Part shown: piece by piece, positions 1 to 5,961 of the stretch | How the letters are laid out: every line of letters starts with the position of its first letter | Position numbering within the stretch: position 1 is the stretch's first letter | Source: JBBIJH01 sp037446075 | GTDB lineage: Bacteria > Bacteroidota > Ignavibacteria > UBA10030 > JAHEZR01 | Direction: 5' to 3' | Assembly: GCA_037446075.1 (NCBI GenBank) | Contig: JBBIJH010000170.1 | Coordinates: forward strand, 1 to 5,961 | Length of the DNA stretch: 5,961 bases | Position numbers and translations under genes: made by a program | The notes under the pieces: model-generated | What the model saw: only the letters and a program-made list of their open reading frames with translations | Database searches by the model: none | What the model was told of the DNA's origin: nothing

Positions 1-38
1 AGTCAGTTCCATTGCATCTCTGAGCTAATTTTTCTATA

Positions 39-68
39 TTGACTTCGTTCGCCCGACCGCGCTGGAAT
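39..68 (+). promoter_or_regulatory. Weak candidate promoter for the peptidase gene
   Basis: TTGACT at 39-44 matches the -35 consensus TTGACA at five of six positions. After an 18-base spacer, TGGAAT at 63-68 matches TATAAT at only four of six. Position and orientation suit the gene starting at 174. If the host is a Bacteroidota-type bacterium, its main sigma factor prefers a different -7 element, and I see no good TAnnTTTG here. This is inference from consensus matching only. Confidence 0.25.
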
Positions 69-113
69 CTCTCTTGATCAAATCATTTGAATGAAATCGG
101 TTTTGCCTTCCGT

Positions 114-134
114 TGAGTCGACACTCTCGAGTCA
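114..134. repeat. Imperfect dyad in the peptidase leader
   Basis: The sequence from 114 to 134 is nearly self-complementary. TGA at 114-116 pairs with TCA at 132-134, and TCGA at 118-121 pairs with TCGA at 127-130, with a G-G mismatch (117/131) between these two blocks. It sits about 40 bases before the start codon. It could be an operator half-site pair or a small leader hairpin, but the stem is short and may be chance. Confidence 0.25.
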
Positions 135-162
135 GCCACTCCACCCCATTCATCAAAATTAC

Positions 163-167
163 AGGAG
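163..167 (+). promoter_or_regulatory. Ribosome binding site of the peptidase gene
   Basis: AGGAG lies six bases before the ATG at 174. It is the only clear Shine-Dalgarno sequence before any of the three genes in the window. It supports the ATG at 174, which is also the start that places a signal peptide at the N-terminus. Confidence 0.75.
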
Positions 168-173
168 CCAAAC

Positions 174-2270
174 ATGAAATCCCTCCGCGTGACAACATTG
201 CTCGCCGTCCTTGTTACAGTTTTTGTCTCGACCGGCGAACTTCAGGCGCAAGAGAGCCCCTTCATCACAGAAACAGTGGAACGTCATCTTGTGAACGAAC
301 TATCGGGCGATCTGGCATATGACAATCTCCGATGGCTTGCCCATTACCATCGTACGGGAGGCTCGGAGGATTTCCACAAGGCCGCCCTCTTCATCGAACA
401 GAAAGCGAAAGAGTATGGCCTCGAGGATGTGAAAGTCGTCTCACAGAAGTACTCGGGACGAAGCTGGAGCGCAAAGAACGGCGAGCTATGGGTTCTGCAA
501 CCAACCGAGATGAAACTGGGTAGCTACGCAGAGTATGCCGTCGCGCTTGCAACGAACTCGCGATCTACGAATGTAACCGCAGAGCTTGTGGACGTTGGAG
601 AAGGAACGGAGCGGGACTACGATGGAAAGGATGTTGCGGGAAAAATCGTGCTAACTTCAGGCTCACCAGCAACAGCCATGCACTTGGCGGTTTGGAAGCG
701 AGGCGCGCTCGGCGTCGTTTCGTCCATGTACCATACCTTTCCTCGAACGGGCACGATGATTGAACGACCGGACCAGGTTGCGTGGACCGGGATCCAGTAT
801 GAAAGTGAGGATGGAAAGCCGGGGACTTTCGGATTCATGGTCTCTCCTCGAAAAGGTAAGATGTTGCAGGAAATGCTGAAGAATGGAACAGTAGTGGTAA
901 GGGTGGTCATCGAAGCGAGCTTCAAGGAGCCTCCAACGCAAGAATACGTTGAAGCGTTCATCCGAGGATCAAAGTATCACGACGAGCAAATTGTCCTCAC
1001 GGCCCACTTGCAAGAAGAGAAAACTTCCGCGAATGACGACGGATCCGGATGCGTCAACATACTGGAGATCGGGAGAACGCTCGTCCGACTGATCAACGAG
1101 GGTAAGATTCCCCGCCCCCTGCGTGACATACGTTTTTGGTGGACGACGGAGATTTCATCCGAGTATCAGTACTTCCGAGATCATCCTGAAGAACGCGCAA
1201 AGATGCTCGTGAACATCAATCAAGACATGGGCGGTGCAAAGCAATCCGTCGGAAGCCGCGTTCAACACATTACCCGAACCCCTCACTCGATTCCCAGCTA
1301 CCTGAGCGATGTAGTGGAGGATCTTGTAGATTATGTCGTCACCGGAAACACGATGTTCCTCACCACTGCGATAGCAGGCAAGCCGCAACCGTACACAAAA
1401 CCAATCCTCTCCCACCTTGGGACGAAAGAAAACTTCCACGCACGCGTTGTACCCTATTTCAACAGCACAGACCATCTCGTGTTTAACGAAGGCATCATCG
1501 GTATCCCGGGCGTAACTCTGACGAACATGCCCGATGACTTCATCCATTCGACCGATGATGATCTCTGGCAAATCGACCAAACTCAGTTGAAGCGGAACGC
1601 ATTCATCGTCGCTGCCGCGGGCCTTTACATCGCGAACGCCACGGATGAAAATGTTCCCACCCTGGCTTCTGTTGTTTACACAATGGGACTGAATCGAATT
1701 ACTGCAGACCTGAATACGGCATTGAGAAATTTGGAGGGGAAGGCCAATGCGGATAAAGTGGAAGCGTACAAAGCAAGCAGAAACCTTGTTCGACAGGCAT
1801 TCATTCGAGAAGGGAAAGCTCTGCAGTCGCTAAGAGTATTCACCGAGGCGGGGAAAAAGGGTTATGGATATCTGGGTTCGCTTGAAAAAGAGCTTGCCTC
1901 GGAGGAGTCCGCCTATCAGAAAAAGTTAGACCGGTATTATGAACTCCTCACGGGGACCAAGAAGCCCTCCTTGAGACTTAGTGCAAGAGAACTGGAGCTT
2001 AGCAGGAGGATCCCTTTGAACATTCAGAACGTGGACCAGTACTTTGAAAAGCGAGGGAAGGTAGGCTTCGTCGAGGGAATCCATCCGGAGATGCGCTATG
2101 AGGTATTCAACTTTGTCAATGGCATCAACAGCTATCTCGACATCTACAATGCAGTGAGCGCCGAGGCGATGTCGGCCGGAGAGTTCTACTACGGAACCGT
2201 ATCGATGGAAAAAGTTGCTGAGCTGCTCGACAAAGCCGTAGAGGCAGGTGCCATCACACTTCAGAGGTGA
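174..2270 (+). CDS. Secreted M28-family zinc peptidase with PA-type insertion
   Basis: This 698-residue protein is probably an exported metallopeptidase, perhaps an aminopeptidase; the substrate is unknown. Residues 1-25 form a signal peptide (KSLR, hydrophobic core, likely cleavage after LQA). Residues about 125-250 look like a protease-associated (PA) domain, with VAGKIVL at 154-160 and GALGVV at 177-182. The M28 core follows: H278 in LTAHL, D288 in ANDDGSG, E326 in WWTTE, D351 in NQDMGG and H458 in FIHSTDD, giving the usual His-Asp-Glu-Asp-His order. D433-H434 (STDH) also fits the family. Two usual features are changed: HxD reads HLQ (278-280), and the Glu-Glu pair reads Glu-Ile (326-327). 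Beyond residue 490 a long helical region leads to a C-terminal segment (about 640-698) resembling a winged helix. The start is supported by AGGAG and the signal peptide. The fold call is firm; retained catalysis is likely but unproven. Confidence 0.85.
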   Translation: MKSLRVTTLLAVLVTVFVSTGELQAQESPFITETVERHLVNELSGDLAYDNLRWLAHYHRTGGSEDFHKAALFIEQKAKEYGLEDVKVVSQKYSGRSWSAKNGELWVLQPTEMKLGSYAEYAVALATNSRSTNVTAELVDVGEGTERDYDGKDVAGKIVLTSGSPATAMHLAVWKRGALGVVSSMYHTFPRTGTMIERPDQVAWTGIQYESEDGKPGTFGFMVSPRKGKMLQEMLKNGTVVVRVVIEASFKEPPTQEYVEAFIRGSKYHDEQIVLTAHLQEEKTSANDDGSGCVNILEIGRTLVRLINEGKIPRPLRDIRFWWTTEISSEYQYFRDHPEERAKMLVNINQDMGGAKQSVGSRVQHITRTPHSIPSYLSDVVEDLVDYVVTGNTMFLTTAIAGKPQPYTKPILSHLGTKENFHARVVPYFNSTDHLVFNEGIIGIPGVTLTNMPDDFIHSTDDDLWQIDQTQLKRNAFIVAAAGLYIANATDENVPTLASVVYTMGLNRITADLNTALRNLEGKANADKVEAYKASRNLVRQAFIREGKALQSLRVFTEAGKKGYGYLGSLEKELASEESAYQKKLDRYYELLTGTKKPSLRLSARELELSRRIPLNIQNVDQYFEKRGKVGFVEGIHPEMRYEVFNFVNGINSYLDIYNAVSAEAMSAGEFYYGTVSMEKVAELLDKAVEAGAITLQR

Positions 2271-2330
2271 CGCTTCGCCCACAAAATGTTATCACTACCT
2301 GAATCCGTTCATCCACTCTAATTTGATCAC
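2271..2330. other. 60-base gap between peptidase and transporter genes
   Basis: No terminator hairpin, T-run or convincing promoter is visible. An in-frame TAA at 2319-2321 limits how far upstream the transporter gene can begin. No Shine-Dalgarno sequence precedes the TTG at 2331. Read-through from the peptidase gene is possible. Confidence 0.5.
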
Positions 2331-3560
2331 TTGGACTGGCAACGAAATCTCCGCGTGGTTTGGGTCGCACAGTTCATCGCAATGATGGGGATGAGCCTCG
2401 TCGTTCCATTCCTCCCGTTCTTTATCCGCGAACTCGGCGTCACCGATGAGGTACAGGTCTCTAAATGGAGCGGGCTTTCTTTCGCAGGTCCATTCATGGT
2501 CTCGCTCTTTATGACACCCATTTGGGGATGGCTGGGGGATCGGTACGGGAGAAAGTTGATGGTGATTCGCGCGATCTTTGGACTAGGGATCGCACAGATT
2601 CTTGTAGGCCTCTCTCAAAACGTTGAGCAACTTTTTATCTTCCGGATGGTGCAGGGTCTTGTGAGTGGATTCATCGCGGCCGCGCTCGCGCTCATCTCAG
2701 TGACAACTCCAAAGGAGCAAACGGGATATGCGATTGGAGTCTTACAGACAGCAACCGCGGCAGGGACGGTTCTCGGCCCGATGTTCGGCGGAGCGATGTC
2801 GGATTTGATCGGGTTTCGCGCAATCTTTTTCATCGTTGCCGGGCTCTGCTTCGTCAGTGGCACGCTGGTGATCACAAGGGTTGAGGACGTTCCGATCGAA
2901 GCGAAGCCGAAGCGAATCCATCCCTTCTTCAGCAACTACCGTTACTCCCTGAGTTCGCCACACCTGAAGGTAGCGCTCCTGTTAATTGTCAGTTGCCAGG
3001 TGGCAATCGGCATGGTCCAACCGATCTTTGCCCTTTTCGTTGAGACGATGGACGTTAAGAAAGAGTATCTTGCGACCGTAGCAGGCGTTGTGTTTTCTAT
3101 CGTGGGAATCTTCACTACCCTTTCCTCTCCCTGGTGGGGAAAACGAAACGACCGCCAAGGCTACAGGAAAAACCTCATCGTCGCGTCTGCAGTCGGCGGG
3201 GTTGCGTATCTCCTCCACGTTGTCGTGTATAGCATTGCTCCGCTTGTGATCCTGCGAGCGATCCTTGGCTTTTGTATCGGGGGGATCATACCTCCACTCT
3301 ATTCTTATATCAGCAAGTACACAGAATCTGATCGGCGTGGGGCCATAATGGGGATTGCATCGAGCTTTTACGTCCTGGCGAATATCATTGGGCCGGTCGG
3401 CGGCGGGTATCTTGCGGCGCACTTCGGAGTGCGCTCGGCATTTGGAGCGAGCGGCGTTATTCTGTTTATCGTGACGGGAATCATCTACACGGCGCTTCAG
3501 GAAGAAGCGGTTCCGGGTGGAAAAGTTGAAACGGAAGAAAGGCAATACGTTGAAATGTAG
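2331..3560 (+). CDS. MFS efflux transporter, MdtG-like
   Basis: This 409-residue inner-membrane protein is predicted to be a proton-driven multidrug exporter. Its length is about that of E. coli MdtG (408 residues), and its N-terminus (WQRNL, then MSLVVPFLPFFIRELGV) resembles that group. Twelve hydrophobic segments can be traced, roughly at 8-30, 47-67, 76-95, 99-122, 133-157, 164-182, 211-236, 247-267, 281-301, 303-327, 338-363 and 369-389. A basic cytoplasmic loop (about 183-210) separates the halves. Motif A is GWLGDRYGRK (66-75), with a weaker copy at 270-280. Motif B centres on R105 with Q108-G109. Motif C-like residues (G149-P150, G153-G154) lie in helix 5, and a similar IIGPVGGGY lies in helix 11. 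The start is TTG: an in-frame TAA 10 bases upstream excludes longer forms, and the later ATGs would delete half of helix 1. The substrate cannot be deduced, so no gene symbol is given. Confidence 0.88.
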   Translation: MDWQRNLRVVWVAQFIAMMGMSLVVPFLPFFIRELGVTDEVQVSKWSGLSFAGPFMVSLFMTPIWGWLGDRYGRKLMVIRAIFGLGIAQILVGLSQNVEQLFIFRMVQGLVSGFIAAALALISVTTPKEQTGYAIGVLQTATAAGTVLGPMFGGAMSDLIGFRAIFFIVAGLCFVSGTLVITRVEDVPIEAKPKRIHPFFSNYRYSLSSPHLKVALLLIVSCQVAIGMVQPIFALFVETMDVKKEYLATVAGVVFSIVGIFTTLSSPWWGKRNDRQGYRKNLIVASAVGGVAYLLHVVVYSIAPLVILRAILGFCIGGIIPPLYSYISKYTESDRRGAIMGIASSFYVLANIIGPVGGGYLAAHFGVRSAFGASGVILFIVTGIIYTALQEEAVPGGKVETEERQYVEM

Positions 3561-3631
3561 CCCACTTACCCCCTCGCTTGCAACTTCTCCGCGAAATCCT
3601 TAGGTTATTCTTGAGCCTCAGTTGATCTTCC
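3561..3631. other. 71-base gap before polA
   Basis: No strong terminator is visible after the transporter gene. The small near-palindrome TGAGCCTCA at 3612-3620 has only four base pairs and no T-run. A weak promoter candidate is listed separately. An in-frame TGA at 3623-3625 fixes the earliest possible polA start. Confidence 0.5.
3578..3606 (+). promoter_or_regulatory. Very weak candidate promoter for polA
   Basis: TTG at 3578-3580 is followed, after 20 bases, by TAGGTT at 3601-3606. This spacing and pattern partly match the Bacteroidota-type -33 TTG and -7 TAnnTTTG elements, but the last two positions of the -7 element (AT instead of TG) do not fit. As a sigma70 promoter it is also poor. 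It would give polA its own transcript, but this is speculative. Confidence 0.2.
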
Positions 3632-5961
3632 ATGCCTAAACGCGAACGCCTGTTTCTTCTGGACGGAATGGCACTTGCCTACCGTGCCTATTTCACTTTC
3701 ATCAGTCGTCCGCTGATCAATTCGAAGGGTGAGAACACGAGCGCGATTTTCGGCTTCGTGAACACCTTGATGAAGATTCTCGATGAAGAAAAGCCAGAGC
3801 ATATCGCCGTCGTCTTTGACACGCCCGAGCCAACGTTCCGCCACAAGAAATTTGAAGCGTACAAAGCCACCCGCGAGAAGATGCCCGAGGCAATGGCTGA
3901 TCAGATGGAGAAATTGAAAGAAGTTGTGGAAGCGTTTAGCGTTCCAATTATTGAAGTCCCCGGTTTCGAAGCGGACGACGTCATGGGCACACTTGCGCGA
4001 AAAGCGGAAGAAAGGGGAATGGAAACTTACCTCGTCACCGGGGACAAGGATTTCATGCAACTGATCTCACCACTGGTGAAGATGTACAAACCTGGAAAAC
4101 GAGGTGATGAGTGGGAAATCATTGACGAGAAAGCAGTCGAGGACAGATTCGGTGTGGGCCCAGACCGGGTGATCGAGATCCTCGGCCTCGTCGGGGATCC
4201 ATCGGATAATGTCCCTGGAATTCCAGGGGTAGGTGAAGCGACTGCACGGGATATCATAAAGCAATTCGGCACCGTTGATCAGGCAATCAAGCGAGCGGAA
4301 GAGATCACCAAACCAAGCCTCAGAGAAAAGGTTCAGCGGTTCAAGGAGCAGGCTCTCCTCTCCAAAGACCTTGTCACAATCAAAACCGATGTCCCATTAG
4401 AAATCGACATTGAACATCTAAAGTCGGCCGCCAGGGATATTGGGAAGTTGAGACGTTTGTTCACGGAGCTGGAGTTCAAGTCTCTGCTGCGCAAGCTCGG
4501 GAGCACAACCGAGAAAGTTGACGAGGACATCACGTTCGACGTGGCTGCTTTTGCACCTCTCATTGATATTCGCTCGGACGAGCACAGATACCACATCGTT
4601 CGGTCGGAGAAGGAGCTAGAAATCCTCTGCAAGAAACTGGCTGGCGCGAAGATGTTTGTTCTCGATGTGGAAACGACTTCTCTGAATCCCTTCGAGGCAG
4701 AACTCGTGGGTCCTTCCTTTGCCGTGAAGCCAGGAGAAGCTTATTACATGCCCGTGGTCACGAGGAGACATCCATCTTCCAATTCAAAGGCGGTCGAGAG
4801 CTTTGGCCTCTTCGGACAGTTAGAGGATACCGGCGCCAGTGGCCGGGGGAATGGTGGAAAGAGAGGCCAAAGAGCTCGTGAGCAAGGTCTCGACTTCTCA
4901 CTGGTCCTGGAAAAGGTCAAACCTATCCTCGAAGACCCGGCGATTGGAAAGTGTGGGCAGAATCTGAAATTCGACATCTTGATGTTAGGACAGCATGGGA
5001 TCGAGGTTCGGGGAATTGCATTCGATACGATGGTCGCCAGTTACGTCTTACGTGCAGACGGGCAGCACAGCCTCGACGCTCTGGCGCGGGAATATCTTAA
5101 CTATCGGATGATCTCCTACGCTGATCTCGTGGGAACGGGTAAAGATAGAGTGGACATTCGCGACGTCCCGATTGAGAAAGTTGCCGAGTACTCAGCCCAG
5201 GATGCAGACATCACGCTACGCCTGTATGACGTCTTGAAACAGCGGCTCGAAGAACTGAATCAGTTGAGACTCTGTGAGGAAGTCGAGTTTCCATTGATTG
5301 TTGTACTTGCCGATATGGAGAAAACCGGTGTCGTCCTCGATGTCGATTTTCTGCGTGACATGTCGAAGCAGCTTGAACTCCTTCAGGACAATATTGTCGC
5401 CGACATTTACAAGATCGCGGGTGAGAAATTCAATATCAATTCCACTCAACAACTGAGCGATATTCTCTTCAATAAGCTTAAGCTTCCTATTGTCCGCAGA
5501 ACGAAGACCGGTTACTCGACAGACGTCGGTGTTCTGGAGACTCTTCGCGACGCCCACCCGATCGTGGATCGGCTGCTGGAGTATCGTCAGATTGCAAAAC
5601 TGAAATCGACCTATGTCGACGCTCTACCCAGAGCGATCAACCCAAAAACGGGCAGAGTGCATACTTCTTTCAACCAGACTGGTACTGCCACGGGGCGTCT
5701 TTCCAGCAGCGATCCGAATCTCCAGAACATCCCGATGCACACCGAGCTGGGCCGTGAAATCCGAAAGGCATTTGTCCCCAGCTCGGGAAGCCGAGTCATC
5801 ATGTCCGCTGACTACTCACAGATTGAGTTGCGCATCATGGCTCATATCTCCCGGGACGAAAGCCTGATCGAAGCTTTCCGGAACGGGGAAGATATCCATG
5901 CGACCACCGCGGCTAAAGTTTTCGGGACCAGCCCGAATCAGGTCACGCGAGAGATGCGCCG
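3632..5961 (+). CDS. polA: DNA polymerase I, N-terminal 776 residues (cut by window edge)
   Basis: Pol I fills gaps and removes RNA primers in replication and repair. The frame is open from ATG 3632 to the right edge, and a TGA two codons upstream of the ATG leaves no earlier start; no clear Shine-Dalgarno is seen. The 5' nuclease domain (about 1-290) has D11, EADD (113-116), TGDKD (D138, D140) and GDPSDN (D189, D192), then the helix-hairpin-helix segment VPGIPGVG. The 3'-5' exonuclease domain keeps all expected residues: D345 and E347 (DVET), D448 (QNLKFD), and Y520 and D524 (YSAQD), so proofreading should be active. Between Exo I and Exo II it has about 34 residues more than E. coli Pol I, including a Gly/Arg-rich stretch encoded by a DNA palindrome. 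In the polymerase domain, TGRLSSSDPNLQNIP and motif A (SADYSQIELR, D727) are intact. The window ends at the arginine matching E. coli R754, just before the O-helix, so roughly 170-180 residues are missing. Confidence 0.97.
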   Translation, partial: MPKRERLFLLDGMALAYRAYFTFISRPLINSKGENTSAIFGFVNTLMKILDEEKPEHIAVVFDTPEPTFRHKKFEAYKATREKMPEAMADQMEKLKEVVEAFSVPIIEVPGFEADDVMGTLARKAEERGMETYLVTGDKDFMQLISPLVKMYKPGKRGDEWEIIDEKAVEDRFGVGPDRVIEILGLVGDPSDNVPGIPGVGEATARDIIKQFGTVDQAIKRAEEITKPSLREKVQRFKEQALLSKDLVTIKTDVPLEIDIEHLKSAARDIGKLRRLFTELEFKSLLRKLGSTTEKVDEDITFDVAAFAPLIDIRSDEHRYHIVRSEKELEILCKKLAGAKMFVLDVETTSLNPFEAELVGPSFAVKPGEAYYMPVVTRRHPSSNSKAVESFGLFGQLEDTGASGRGNGGKRGQRAREQGLDFSLVLEKVKPILEDPAIGKCGQNLKFDILMLGQHGIEVRGIAFDTMVASYVLRADGQHSLDALAREYLNYRMISYADLVGTGKDRVDIRDVPIEKVAEYSAQDADITLRLYDVLKQRLEELNQLRLCEEVEFPLIVVLADMEKTGVVLDVDFLRDMSKQLELLQDNIVADIYKIAGEKFNINSTQQLSDILFNKLKLPIVRRTKTGYSTDVGVLETLRDAHPIVDRLLEYRQIAKLKSTYVDALPRAINPKTGRVHTSFNQTGTATGRLSSSDPNLQNIPMHTELGREIRKAFVPSSGSRVIMSADYSQIELRIMAHISRDESLIEAFRNGEDIHATTAAKVFGTSPNQVTREMR
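4795..4878. repeat. 84-base imperfect palindrome inside polA
   Basis: The left arm CGAGAGCTTTGGCCTCT (4795-4811) and right arm AGAGGCCAAAGAGCTCG (4862-4878) are complementary at 15 of 17 positions, with an uninterrupted 11-base core (4801-4811 with 4862-4872). Within the 50-base centre a second small stem forms between CCGGC (4830-4834) and GCCGG (4842-4846). The element is read in frame as PolA residues 388-416 and falls within the loop where this protein is longer than E. coli Pol I. This resembles palindromic elements inserted into coding genes, such as those described in Rickettsia. I see no second copy in the window. A chance structure in a fast-changing loop remains possible. Confidence 0.65.

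Larger units (their letters stand above)
1..173. other. Upstream leader, no gene seen
   Basis: No convincing coding region is visible here. A short open frame beginning at 113 runs into the peptidase gene in another frame and looks like a shadow. The stretch probably holds the promoter and 5' leader of the peptidase gene. It contains a weak sigma70-like pair (39-68), an imperfect dyad (114-134) and the ribosome binding site (163-167). The end of any preceding gene lies outside the window. Confidence 0.6.

Noticed and set aside
113..523. Two short forward open frames (113-322 and 332-523)
   Set aside because: Both overlap the peptidase gene in another frame, have no ribosome binding site and encode no recognisable protein.
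1155..1580. Reverse-strand open frames of about 110-190 codons opposite the peptidase and transporter genes, such as 1155-1580 and 2982-3545
   Set aside because: They lie opposite well-supported genes and their translations show no domain or membrane pattern. They are antisense shadows.
3612..3620. Small near-palindrome TGAGCCTCA before polA as a terminator
   Set aside because: The stem would be only four base pairs with a one-base loop and there is no following T-run.
4213..4228. Perfect 16-base palindrome CCCTGGAATTCCAGGG within polA
   Set aside because: It encodes the Pro-Gly-Ile-Pro-Gly part of the conserved helix-hairpin-helix motif of the 5' nuclease. The repeated Pro-Gly codons explain the symmetry, and the protein shows no insertion there.
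3605..5802. Reverse-strand open frames opposite polA and the forward frame 5613-5867
   Set aside because: The polA frame is open without interruption through the whole region and carries conserved motifs, so these are shadows.
1..5961. A multi-gene defence, mobile or biosynthetic system
   Set aside because: The three genes are a peptidase, an efflux-type transporter and a housekeeping polymerase. No transposase, integrase, repeat array, toxin-antitoxin pair or nuclease-helicase cluster is visible.

Overview
The window is one strand of ordinary chromosomal-looking DNA with three co-directional genes: a secreted M28-type zinc peptidase (174-2270), a 12-helix MFS transporter of the MdtG-like drug-efflux type (2331-3560), and the first four fifths of polA, DNA polymerase I (3632 to the right edge, cut off). 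Gaps are short (60 and 71 bases) with no clear terminator, so partial co-transcription is possible but not shown.

The organism is a bacterium of moderate GC. The N-terminus of PolA (LDGMALAYRAYF followed by PLINSKGENTSA) looks to me like PolA of the Bacteroidota/Chlorobi/Ignavibacteria (FCB) lineage. Weak or absent Shine-Dalgarno sequences before the second and third genes fit that. This placement comes from remembered family resemblance, not from a search, and should be held at moderate confidence.

The genes do not form a recognisable pathway. The peptidase has a signal peptide, a protease-associated (PA) type insertion, a divergent M28 catalytic core and a C-terminal helical region ending in a winged-helix-like segment. 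The transporter has both halves of the MFS fold with good A, B and C motifs. PolA has an intact 5' nuclease domain, intact 3'-5' proofreading residues and polymerase motif A; the window ends just before the O-helix.

I found no CRISPR array, tRNA, rRNA, insertion sequence or defence system, and no clear new multi-gene system. The most interesting signal is inside polA: an 84-base imperfect palindrome (4795-4878; arms match at 15 of 17 positions, with a second small GC hairpin inside). It lies exactly where the protein carries about 34 more residues than E. coli Pol I between Exo I and Exo II. It resembles an in-frame palindromic element inserted in a coding gene. Second in interest is the peptidase, whose normally conserved HxD and Glu-Glu motifs read HLQ and Glu-Ile.
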